NCBI GenBank assembly: GCA_036226585.1
Contig: CP108997.1
Span: 3,534,001-3,598,000, forward strand
Length of the DNA: 64,000 bases
Reading direction: 5' to 3'
Origin: Streptomyces sp. NBC_00708
GTDB taxonomy: Bacteria > Actinomycetota > Actinomycetes > Streptomycetales > Streptomycetaceae
The notes under the pieces are model-generated. The model was not told the origin of the DNA. It ran no database searches and worked only from the letters and a program-made list of their open reading frames with translations. The stretch's first letter is position 1. Each line of letters starts with the position of its first letter. The position numbers were made by a program, and so were the translations under genes. Below are positions 9,383 through 16,426 of this stretch, piece after piece.

Positions 9383-10249
9383 TCAGCGGCCCGCGAGGCT
9401 GCCCGTCCGTTCGGCGAGGATGCGCTCGATGACTACGGCCACGCCGTCCTCGTTGTTGGTGACGGTACGGCCGGATGCGGCGGCCAGGGCGGCCGGGTGG
9501 GCGTTGCCCATCGCGTAGGAGGACCCGGCCCAGCTCAGCATGTCCACGTCGTTCGGCATGTCGCCGAAGGCGACCACCTCAGCGGCCGAGATGCCTCGCT
9601 CGGCACAGCACAGTTCCAGGGTGCTGGCCTTGGAGACGCCTGGCCCGCTGATCTCGATGAGCGCGGTGGGGCTTGACCGGGTGAAGGTGGCCCGCTCACC
9701 GGCGGCGGCGCGCGCCATGGCCAGGAACTCGTCGGGGTCGAGCTCGCCGTGCCGGGCGAGGAGCTTCAGCACGGGTGCGCCGTCGCCCGGCGCCTCCTCG
9801 TGCAGCAGCTTCTCCGCGACCGCCACCGTGGCCGCCGGATCGAGATAGAAGGGCGGGTAGGCGGGCTCGTAGTGGATGCCGGTGGCCAGTTCCACGGCGA
9901 AGGACGTGCCGGGGGCGGCGGCGCGCAGCGTGTGGACGACATCGAGGGCCGTCTCCCGCTCCAGACCCCGGATCTTCAGCAGGCGTCCGCCCGCGTGCAG
10001 ATCGGCGACGGCCGCCCCGTTGGCGCAGATCGCCAGACCGTGGCCGTGGACGTGGTCGCTGACGACATCCATCCAGCGAGCGGGACGGCCGGTGACGAAG
10101 AAGACCTCGACCCCCGCTTCCTCGGCGGCGGCGAGCGCACGGACCGTGCGGTCCGAGACGGTCTTGTCGTCGCGCAGAAGGGTGCCGTCCAGATCCGTGG
10201 CGATCAGCCGGGGAACGACAGGAGCGGACTGTTCGATAACGGTGGTCAC
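9383..10249 (-). CDS. HAD-superfamily (Cof-type) sugar-phosphatase
   Basis: A 288-residue Cof-like HAD hydrolase, a cytosolic phosphatase of small phosphorylated metabolites. Motif I is [12 protein letters not shown] with the nucleophilic Asp, motif II is VTGRPARW, and the C-terminal GDMPNDVDML supplies the Mg-binding acidic residues; the central cap domain is the C2 type. GTG at 10249 is chosen because coding similarity begins there; the frame is open farther upstream but reads low-complexity Arg/Ala. It converges with the sensor kinase gene. A second, similar HAD gene lies at 23197-24003. The substrate is unknown. Confidence 0.85.
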   Translation of the reverse strand: MTTVIEQSAPVVPRLIATDLDGTLLRDDKTVSDRTVRALAAAEEAGVEVFFVTGRPARWMDVVSDHVHGHGLAICANGAAVADLHAGGRLLKIRGLERETALDVVHTLRAAAPGTSFAVELATGIHYEPAYPPFYLDPAATVAVAEKLLHEEAPGDGAPVLKLLARHGELDPDEFLAMARAAAGERATFTRSSPTALIEISGPGVSKASTLELCCAERGISAAEVVAFGDMPNDVDMLSWAGSSYAMGNAHPAALAAASGRTVTNNEDGVAVVIERILAERTGSLAGR

Positions 10250-10475
10250 CCGTACATTCTCGCGTACGAAGGCGCACGGGCGTGCGGAGGGGCGCACATT
10301 TGAGAGCACGCGCCCCTGACCTGGCGAACATTCCTCTGGCATATGACTGCGTCGATACGGTGCCGCTGCGGCGGAATCGCGGCCGCCGCAAGCGGTCCGC
10401 CCGGCCCGCCCCCGCCGCGCAGCCGATGCGAGACCTGCTTGGCCTCTCATGGGGTCGTTCCATCCGACTGAGCAC

Positions 10476-10680
10476 GTGATTCTGTCGATCCACCGCTGGC
10501 ACGAGGGAGGCGGCGAGCGCTGGCGGCGCGCCGAGGAGCTCGGTTTTCACGCCGCCTACACCTACGACCACCTCTCCTGGCGGGCCTTCCGGGACGGGCC
10601 ATGGTTCGGTGCGGTTCCCACGCTCACGGCTGCAGCGGCGGTCACCGAACGGCTCCGCCTCGGCACCCTCGTCACCTCAG
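10476..10680 (+). pseudogene. N-terminal remnant of an LLM-class F420-dependent oxidoreductase
   Basis: The frame from about GTG 10476 encodes the first 70 residues of a luciferase-like oxidoreductase, through RAEELGFHAAYTYDHLSW and TERLRLGTLVTS. It is a close homologue of the start of the intact protein encoded at 11830-10928. At about 10681 homology stops abruptly and the frame ends at 10709. The matching C-terminal half reappears on the same strand at 14075-14633, so this is the front part of one gene interrupted by a 3.4-kb segment, with about 55 codons of the middle lost. Confidence 0.8.
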
Positions 10681-10760
10681 TCAAGCCTTTTTCACCTATC
10701 GCATGCTGACCGGCTTCTTCGTGGTGCTCTGTGACTGGCCACTATGAAGTCCGGCGAGCG

Positions 10761-10920
10761 CTAGACCCCATGAGTGAAGGCGCGGTACTCCCGGGCCACC
10801 AGCTCGTCGTAGGTGAACGGCTTGAAGCGCTCGTCTCGACCCACTTTGCACGATCCTGGTCCGGCTTGAAGCACTGCACGAAGTCGTGGTGGTCAGCATC
10901 CCCAGGTGGCGCGCTGGTCG
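10761..10920 (-). pseudogene. remnant of a type I restriction-modification methylase (HsdM) C-terminus
   Basis: Read leftwards, the sequence gives HDFVQCFKPDQDRAKWVET and, after a one-base shift near 10832, ERFKPFTYDELVARE. Both resemble the C-terminal region of N-6 adenine DNA methylases of type I systems, where a DFV-C-P stretch is followed by F-x-YDE-x-x-x-RD. The frame is broken, short and ends at TAG 10761-10763. It is a fragment left inside the mosaic segment; identification rests on short motifs only. Confidence 0.4.
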
Positions 10921-10927
10921 TCGGCGT

Positions 10928-11830
10928 TCAGCCGAGCTGGGCGACCGCTTCTGGGGCGATCTGCTCGAAGGCTGCCTCGTCAACCGCGAAGTCCGAGTCG
11001 GGGATCGGCCAGTGGATCACGATCTCGGTGAAGCCGAGCTCCTGGTGGCGGCCGGCGAAGTCGACGAAGGCGTCTACGGACTCCAGCGGCCTGTTCCGGT
11101 CGGGGGTGAAGCCGTGGAGAAGGATCTTGTCGAGGTCGGCCACGTCCCGGTCGGCCTCGGCGCACGCCTTGCCGAGCCGTTCGATCTGCCCGCGCAGTGC
11201 CGCGACCGACTGCTCCGGGGTGCCCGTCTCGTACAGCTTCGGGTCACCCGTCGTCACCCACGCCTGCCCATGTCGCGCGGCGAGCTTCAGACCGCGTGGG
11301 CCGGTCGCAGCCACCGCGAACGGCAGGCGGGGCCGCTGTACGCAGCCGGGGAGGTTGCGGGCCTCCTCGGCCGTGTAGAAGTCGCCCTTCTGCGAGACGG
11401 CGCCCTCGGTGAGCAGGCGGTCGAGCAGTGGCACGAACTCGCCGAATCGGTCCGCCCGTTCCTTCGGTGTCCACGCCTCCTGGCCGAGTGCGGTGGCGTC
11501 GAAGCCGTTACCGCCGGCGCCGATGCCGAGGGTGACCCGCCCGCCGGAGATGTCGTCGAGGGAGATCAGTTCCTTGGCGAGCGTCACTGGGTGCCTGAAG
11601 TTTGGCGACGTAACCAAGGTGCCCAGGCGCAGGCGGTCCGTAGCCGTGGCGGCGGCGGTGAGGGTGGGCAGGGCGCCGAACCACGGGCCGTCGCGGAAGC
11701 TGCGCCAGGAGAGGTGGTCGTAGGTGTACGCGGCGTGGAAGCCGAGTTCCTCGGCGCGCTGCCACTTGGCGCGCCCTCCCTCGTGCCAGCGGTCGACAGG
11801 AAGGATCACGGTGCTCAGGCGCAGGCTCAT
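10928..11830 (-). CDS. LLM-class (luciferase-like) F420-dependent oxidoreductase
   Basis: A 300-residue TIM-barrel flavin/F420-dependent oxidoreductase of the luciferase-like family. Such enzymes use reduced F420 or FMN to reduce or oxygenate small molecules in the cytosol; the substrate cannot be told. Typical motifs include RAEELGFHAAYTYDHLSW, RLRLGTLVTSPNFRHP, the cofactor-binding GGRVTLGIGAGGNGFDATALG, and PFAVAATGPRGLKLAARHG. ATG 11830 is used as the start. It lies, inverted, between the two halves of a broken homologue (10476-10680 and 14075-14633), so it looks like a second copy brought in with, or captured by, the inserted DNA. Confidence 0.88.
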   Translation of the reverse strand: MSLRLSTVILPVDRWHEGGRAKWQRAEELGFHAAYTYDHLSWRSFRDGPWFGALPTLTAAATATDRLRLGTLVTSPNFRHPVTLAKELISLDDISGGRVTLGIGAGGNGFDATALGQEAWTPKERADRFGEFVPLLDRLLTEGAVSQKGDFYTAEEARNLPGCVQRPRLPFAVAATGPRGLKLAARHGQAWVTTGDPKLYETGTPEQSVAALRGQIERLGKACAEADRDVADLDKILLHGFTPDRNRPLESVDAFVDFAGRHQELGFTEIVIHWPIPDSDFAVDEAAFEQIAPEAVAQLG

Positions 11831-11942
11831 GCCGGTGAGCCTACGTCGAGCGCGTTCCTGGGCGCGGCTCGACGTAGGCGAGTCCCCACTGATCAGGCAC
11901 GGTGCTGTGCGGCCGCCGGGCCGTCCAGAACAGCGAGACGAT

Positions 11943-12422
11943 TCAGTTCGTGATAGCGGCCGGCCATCCGTAGCGGGAGAAGGACGGGCCGCCATCCCGG
12001 TACGCGGCCAGGGCTTGTGCGGCCGTCGGAAACGCGGGCTCGGGGAGGCGTTCGGCCGCGAGCCACTGGACTGCGAGGTGTTTGTCCGGTTCGGCGTTGG
12101 TCAGTTCACCAGTCCATGTGTCGGTGGCGAAGGCGAAGAGCACGAACTGCCCGGACCGGTCCCAGCCCTGCTCGACGTGAACGACGTGGACGAGTGAAAG
12201 GTCGGCCGGGTCGACGAGAAGGCCCGTCTCCTCCTTGAGTTCGCGGGCGGCGGCTTCGTCGAGGGGTTCGCCGGGTTCGGCCTTGCCGCCGGGAAGGGTC
12301 CAGACCGGTTGCGGGGACCAGTTACGGGCCCCATAGAGCAGGGATGCGACCGTGTCGGTGTTCTTGTCGTGGACGATCACGCAGACCGCATTGCGACTGT
12401 TCATCACACTCTTGCTGCTCAC
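11943..12422 (-). CDS. Nudix hydrolase
   Basis: A 159-residue Nudix hydrolase, expected to cleave a nucleoside diphosphate linked to another moiety. The Nudix box GX5EX7REUXEEXGU is complete (G-KAEPG-E, then RELKEETGLL). The start is GTG 12422, favoured by AAGGAG eight bases upstream (complement of 12431-12436); ATG 12404 is an alternative. It sits in the mosaic region between the split LLM halves and reads the same way as its neighbours. The role, house-cleaning or NADH/ADP-ribose type, is not determinable. Confidence 0.85.
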   Translation of the reverse strand: MSSKSVMNSRNAVCVIVHDKNTDTVASLLYGARNWSPQPVWTLPGGKAEPGEPLDEAAARELKEETGLLVDPADLSLVHVVHVEQGWDRSGQFVLFAFATDTWTGELTNAEPDKHLAVQWLAAERLPEPAFPTAAQALAAYRDGGPSFSRYGWPAAITN

Positions 12423-12564
12423 CGTGTCCGCTCCTTGTCGACGTGCTTCGGATTCTTCGGGGTCGTGCGGGCATCCGGGGATGCCGGCTCCGTCTTGGAG
12501 CGCAGGCGTCTTCAACGCCCAGACGCGAGGTGGTCCCCATCGGTTCGAGAGAACACCAGGTCGG

Positions 12565-12819
12565 TCATCTCCCGGGACCGTGGTGCATCGAGCGGGCGGC
12601 TGCGGGTGCCACGTGGTGATAGGTGGTCGGGTCGTAGTCATTGGTGAGCGTGTACGCAGGGAAGCCGTTCTCGCTCAGGATGTCGATGATCCCGGTGGCG
12701 CTCTCGCCCTGCATGGCCAAGAGCCGAGGGGTGACCTCCACGACAAGTTCCGCGTCGTCCGGCAAGTACGCGAGCGCCGGTAGGAGTCCGCGGACGGCTG
12801 CTGCTTCGGCGCCCTCCAA
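12565..12819 (-). pseudogene. truncated SAM-dependent methyltransferase (FkbM-like) C-terminal fragment
   Basis: An 84-codon frame opens with LEGAEAAAVRGLL and continues AELVVEVTPRLLAMQGESA and AYTLTNDYDPTTYH. This resembles the C-terminal third of FkbM-type methyltransferases, where the ID-V/L-EGAE motif normally lies mid-protein. An in-frame TAG precedes the TTG codon, so the SAM-binding N-terminus is missing and no good start exists. I read it as a gene remnant in the mosaic segment; the family call is moderate. Confidence 0.5.
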
Positions 12820-12842
12820 CTATCGTGTCCCGGCTCAACTCG

Positions 12843-13295
12843 TCAGTGGAACCAGACGACGAGCCGGACGTTCTCGGGGCCATAGAGCTCGGCGAGGGTG
12901 CGCATCACACTCCAGACCGGACCCCAATGGGTCGTGTCTCCTGCCACGTCGCGTCGGCTAAGCGAGCCTGAGCTGTCGGTTTCCTGCCAGTCGGCCGATG
13001 TCAGCTCCGCCCAGGTGATCCACGTAGTGCCGTACACATCATCGGGTCCGCCGGCAGCGGCGAACATGTCGCGGATTCCGTTGGACGTGTCCTTTGGCAG
13101 ACCGCGGTCCTCCGCCAGCGGACGGAAGCCGAAGGAGTTGCGGACGCCGAAGAGAGAGGCCAGGGCGTCATAGGCATTGCCGGACTTGAGGAGCCAGACG
13201 TCGATGGCGGACTGCCACACAGAGTCTTCGTCATCCGGACCCCAGAGACGCGCGCCCGGGTTGCACTCAACCATCCCGCCGAAATCGGTAGACAT
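12843..13295 (-). CDS. hypothetical protein
   Basis: A 150-residue, acidic, soluble protein starting at ATG 13295 (MSTDFGGMVECNPGARLWG) and rich in Trp and Asp, with the segment SVWQSAIDVWLLKSGNAYDAL. I see no signal peptide, membrane segment or catalytic motif and do not recognise a family. It looks intact, with normal GC-rich codon use. It lies between the methyltransferase remnant and the mobilization remnant in the inserted segment. No clear ribosome site is seen. Confidence 0.55.
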   Translation of the reverse strand: MSTDFGGMVECNPGARLWGPDDEDSVWQSAIDVWLLKSGNAYDALASLFGVRNSFGFRPLAEDRGLPKDTSNGIRDMFAAAGGPDDVYGTTWITWAELTSADWQETDSSGSLSRRDVAGDTTHWGPVWSVMRTLAELYGPENVRLVVWFH

Positions 13296-13380
13296 GCAGG
13301 AAGTCTGCTGCCGGGGACGGGATCCGTCTTCCGATTTACAGCGCAGCAACGGGCCACGTGTTGGTTGACGTTCGGAGGTG

Positions 13381-13413
13381 CAGTTCAGTTGGCCAAGCGG
13401 GCCAACTGAACTG
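13381..13413. repeat. 13-bp perfect inverted repeat, possible terminator
   Basis: CAGTTCAGTTGGC (13381-13393) and GCCAACTGAACTG (13401-13413) form a 13-bp stem with a 7-base loop just beyond the relaxase remnant on its downstream side. There is no T-run, so it may be a terminator of the mobilization operon or an element-associated repeat. Confidence 0.5.
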
Positions 13414-13430
13414 CTCAGTCACACCCCGGA

Positions 13431-13677
13431 TCAAGACGCCAAGTAGCGGTCGGCGCTGTCGACGGCGCTGGAGGGCGGGGGTGTGGGTGCCGTGACGTGG
13501 TGGGGGGCTCGTCCCTGGCGCCCGTAGAGAGCGACCGCCGTCGGGCGCAGGCGGGCTGCTTCGGCCCGGATGTTGGGTGTGGGGTTGCGGCCGGCGTGCT
13601 GGATGCGGGTGATCAGTACGTGGGCCGGGCTGTGACCGGTGCCGAGTTCTCCCGGCCGGTTTGATGGCGGCGATCAC
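13431..13677 (-). pseudogene. relaxase (MobA-like) remnant with internal deletion
   Basis: A frame begins at GTG 13677, overlapping the mobC stop as GTGA, and reads VIAAIKPAG, the kind of N-terminus found in actinobacterial relaxases. Within about 10 codons it leaves frame. The next frame reads HSPAHVLITRIQHAGRNP and NIRAEAARLRPTA and ends at TGA 13433-13431, resembling a C-terminal tail. The catalytic histidine and tyrosine regions, normally several hundred residues, are gone. The overlap with mobC is the main support; assignment of the tail is inference. Confidence 0.5.
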
Positions 13678-14084
13678 GCGGACAGGTCCTTCGTCGGTTC
13701 GGCGGGCTCACGCAGAGCCTCGGCCATCCGGGCGAGCAGGTGAGGGAGTTCGTCGAGGTGCCGGCGGATGCCGGGCGGGGTGTAGTCGCTGTTCAGCGCG
13801 CGGGTGATCTGGTTGATGTTGACGCCGGTGCGGTTGAGCTCGCGCAGCATCGGGGCGCGGAACATGTGGGTGCGGCGGCGGTCCTCGGACAGCGGCAGAT
13901 TCGCGGTGAACCGACCGGATACGAAGGCCAGGACGACATCGGCGGCGAACCCTGATCCGCCCTTGTAGCCGTGCTCGGCGGCAGCTTCCTGGAGCTGGGC
14001 ATGCTCGCTACCGGTGAACCGCAAAGGACCGACGCGGACGGTTCGCTCGGTGCCGGTGAAGCGGCGAATCGCAGCGTTCGTCAC
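13674..14084 (-). CDS. MobC-like mobilization/relaxosome accessory protein, possibly 5'-truncated
   Basis: A protein of about 136 residues with the layout of actinobacterial plasmid mobilization proteins: a ribbon-helix-helix-like start VRVGPLRFTGSEHAQLQEAA, then FAADVVLAFVSGRFTANLPL and RELNRTGVNINQITRALNS, a region characteristic of MobC proteins. GTG 14084 is the only in-frame start, and it lies exactly at the junction with the LLM C-terminal remnant, so the natural N-terminus may have been cut off. It overlaps the relaxase remnant downstream. It marks the inserted segment as derived from a mobilizable element. Confidence 0.65.
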   Translation of the reverse strand: MTNAAIRRFTGTERTVRVGPLRFTGSEHAQLQEAAAEHGYKGGSGFAADVVLAFVSGRFTANLPLSEDRRRTHMFRAPMLRELNRTGVNINQITRALNSDYTPPGIRRHLDELPHLLARMAEALREPAEPTKDLSA

Positions 14085-14633
14085 CCTGCTGGACGCCCTG
14101 CTGCGCGAGCCGGCCGGGAAGTCGTACGAGGGCGGGTTCTACTCGGCCTCCGAGGCGCGGAACCTGCCCGGTTGTGTGCAGCGTCCCCGCCTGCCCTTCG
14201 CCGTCGCTGCCACGGGTCCGGGCGGGCTGGCGCTCGCCGCGCGGCACGGTCAGGCGTGGGTGACGACGGGCGACCCGAAGCTGTACGAGGCGGGCAGTGC
14301 CGCGCAGTCGCTCGACGCCCTCGGCCGGCAGGTGGACGGGCTGGGCCGCGCCTGTGCGGAGGCCGGGCGGGATGTGGCGGAGCTCGACAAGGCCTGCTCA
14401 CCGGGTTCACCCAGGAGTTCAACCCGGTCCTCGCCGCGGGCGGTGGCCGGCCCTTCGACTCGGTCGACGCGTTCGTGGACTTCGCGGGCAGGCATGCGGA
14501 GCTGGGGTTCACCGAGATCGTCATCCACGCACCGGTGCCCGCCGAGGGGCCAGGGTCCGACGCCGCGGTGCCGGACGGGAAGCTGTTCGAGGAGATCGCG
14601 ACGAGGGGCGCGGCGCAGCTGACCGCCGGGTGA
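14075..14633 (+). pseudogene. C-terminal remnant of the split LLM oxidoreductase
   Basis: From about 14075 the plus strand encodes FVTLLDALLREP, ASEARNLPGCVQRPRLPFAV and ARHGQAWVTTGDPKLYE, closely matching the C-terminal half of the intact LLM protein at 10928-11830. At about 14392-14396 one C is missing (gcctgctc where gccctgctc is expected). The rest, TGFTQEFNPV to FDSVDAFVDFAGRHAELGFT, is therefore in another frame, ending at TGA 14633. Together with 10476-10680 it represents one gene broken by insertion/deletion and then by a frameshift. Confidence 0.8.
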
Positions 14634-14728
14634 CAGCGGTCCGGGGTCCCCGCGCTCCCTGCCGGTGGCCTCGGCGGAGCGGGTCGGGCGGTAGTGGGCG
14701 TCCAGGGGCCCGCGTCCGCGTGCCCGCT

Positions 14729-15271
14729 TCAGCCCGGCAGGCGCAGGAACTCGGTGGGGACGGCGTCCGTGAGCCACACCCCGTTGGCGCTGACCCAGAA
14801 CGTGTGGCCGGCCCGGTGCATGGCGCCCGCGTCCACGGACAGCACGACGGGACGGCCACGCCGGGCCCCGACGCGGGTGGCGGTCTCGCGATCGGGCGAG
14901 AGGTGAACGTGTGTGCGGTTCATCGGGCGCAGCCCCTCGGCACGGATCGCGTCCAGGGAGCGCCCCACCGTGCCGTGGTAGAGGTACGCGGGCGGCTCGG
15001 CCGGTGGCAGGCCCAGGTCCACGGCCACGGTATGCCCCTGGCTGGCCCGGATGCGGTCATCCGCGACGGCGAAGCGCTGCTTGTCGTTGGCGGCGACCAC
15101 ATGGTCGAGCTCCGCCCTGCTGATCGGGAAGTGATGGCGGGCCGCCGCACACAGCAGCTCGTCGATCGGCACCCATCCCTGGGCATCGAGCGTGAGCCCG
15201 ATCCGCTCGGGCTGATGCCGCAGGTGCTTGGAGAGGTACTTGGACACCTTGACGGTGCGTCTTTCGTCCAT
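14729..15271 (-). CDS. kptA: RNA 2'-phosphotransferase (Tpt1/KptA family)
   Basis: A 180-residue KptA/Tpt1 protein, which transfers an internal RNA 2'-phosphate to NAD+, giving ADP-ribose 1'',2''-cyclic phosphate. The N-terminal winged-helix part has VSKYLSKHLRHQPERIGL and GWVPIDELL. The catalytic half has YLYHGTVGRSLDAI, RTHVHLS and GARRGRPVVL, giving the conserved R-H-R-R set. Start ATG 15271 follows GAAGAG. The ORF is open farther upstream, but family similarity begins here. In yeast the enzyme finishes tRNA splicing; bacteria lack that pathway, so the natural role here is unknown. Confidence 0.92.
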   Translation of the reverse strand: MDERRTVKVSKYLSKHLRHQPERIGLTLDAQGWVPIDELLCAAARHHFPISRAELDHVVAANDKQRFAVADDRIRASQGHTVAVDLGLPPAEPPAYLYHGTVGRSLDAIRAEGLRPMNRTHVHLSPDRETATRVGARRGRPVVLSVDAGAMHRAGHTFWVSANGVWLTDAVPTEFLRLPG

Positions 15272-15352
15272 CTCTTCAGCGTGCTCGTGACACACGCCTG
15301 GCGCATCCGTATTTCTTCGGGGCTTCACCGGAACGATTTTCGCGCAGAGGTT

Positions 15353-15406
15353 TGATCCACAGCCAACTTGACTTATCCACAGGCTGGTTGGCGTTTCTGT
15401 GGACAA
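15353..15406. promoter_or_regulatory. cluster of three DnaA boxes
   Basis: Three boxes fall within 54 bp: TGATCCACA at 15353-15361 (8 of 9), TTATCCACA at 15373-15381 (perfect E. coli-type), and TGTGGACAA at 15398-15406, the reverse complement of TTGTCCACA, the box preferred by Streptomyces DnaA. They lie in the gap between the kptA start and the end of the MerR gene. Confidence 0.75.
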
Positions 15407-15439
15407 GTCGCTTACGAAATAGGAGTTTTGCCCAACTTG

Positions 15440-16426
15440 TCACTTCTTGCCCGTCGATGAAGCCAGCGCATCCAACGTCCGCGTGTTCACCTCACGTTGT
15501 GTGGCCGCCGAGACGAAGTCCCCCACATGATCCCGGCCAACCAGGCTCTCCACCGCCTCGATTGTGGCGGCAGGCAGCGCGACGGACATCTCGCGCGGTC
15601 CGGTGGAGCCAAGGACGTGGGGGCCCTCCGCGGTGAGGTGCTCCTCCAGATGGCGCGTCGCGAACAGCCGCATGGCGCGGGCCAGTTCCGCGTCGACGGT
15701 CTGCTGCGCGAGCGGGCGCAGCCGTCGCACCATCGATGCCGCGTCGGCGGCATCCGCATCAGTGGGGGGTCGATGGCCGAGCCACCGGGCGAAGACATGC
15801 TCGGTGGTGAACTCCAGGAATCGGCAGGCTATCTGTTCGACCTGGCCGCGAACTTCCCTGAGCTGAGCGGCGATAGCGGACAGCGGCACGCCCGCGGCGT
15901 ACAACTCCGCTGCCACCGCCAGCTCCTGGGGGCTCGGGACGATGAACTCGTCCTCGTGGCCGGGAACGGGTTCGAGGACGCCCAGCTCCACGGCTTCGGC
16001 CACGGCGCGGTCATCGGCGGTGCCCCCGAACTGCGCCATGAGTTGAGCGCGGCTGACGCGGTCGGCCCGCTCGTCGGTCCAGGGGCCGTGCACCTCGGCG
16101 ACGAGCCCCAGCACCCCGCCGAGGCCGCGCCCGGCGTCCCACGCGTCGAGCAACTCCTTGATGCTGGCCAGGGTGTAGCCCCGGTCCAGCAGATCCGCGA
16201 TCTGCCGGAGCCGGGCGAGATGGGTGACCCCGTACACATTGGCCCGCCCACGCCGTTCGGGGGCCGGCAGCAGGCCGCGGTCCTGGTAGGCGCGGATCGT
16301 ACGGACCGTGGCACCGCTGGCGTGCGCCAGGCCGTCGATCCGGTACTCGGCTCCACTCCGCCCGCCGGACGACACCACGGCGCCGTCCGCGGCGGGGCCG
16401 CTGCCGCCACCACCGGCCCGGCTCAC
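15440..16426 (-). CDS. MerR-family transcriptional regulator
   Basis: A 328-residue regulator. Near the N-terminus lies a MerR winged-helix DNA-binding domain (RIDGLAHASGATVRTIRAY, then LARLRQIADLLDRGYTLASI). A long C-terminal effector region has no cysteine metal-binding pattern. GTG 16426 overlaps the stop of the preceding hydrolase-SDR gene as GTGA, so the two are co-translated and the regulator probably controls that operon or responds to its chemistry. The long C-terminal domain suggests an organic ligand rather than a metal; the ligand is unknown. Confidence 0.85.
   Translation of the reverse strand: MSRAGGGGSGPAADGAVVSSGGRSGAEYRIDGLAHASGATVRTIRAYQDRGLLPAPERRGRANVYGVTHLARLRQIADLLDRGYTLASIKELLDAWDAGRGLGGVLGLVAEVHGPWTDERADRVSRAQLMAQFGGTADDRAVAEAVELGVLEPVPGHEDEFIVPSPQELAVAAELYAAGVPLSAIAAQLREVRGQVEQIACRFLEFTTEHVFARWLGHRPPTDADAADAASMVRRLRPLAQQTVDAELARAMRLFATRHLEEHLTAEGPHVLGSTGPREMSVALPAATIEAVESLVGRDHVGDFVSAATQREVNTRTLDALASSTGKK

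Noticed and set aside
10669..14085. Treating the TCGTCACC 8-mer as a definite target-site duplication
   Set aside because: It is only eight bases, both copies encode V-T in a conserved gene, and chance microhomology is equally likely; kept only as a low-interest finding.
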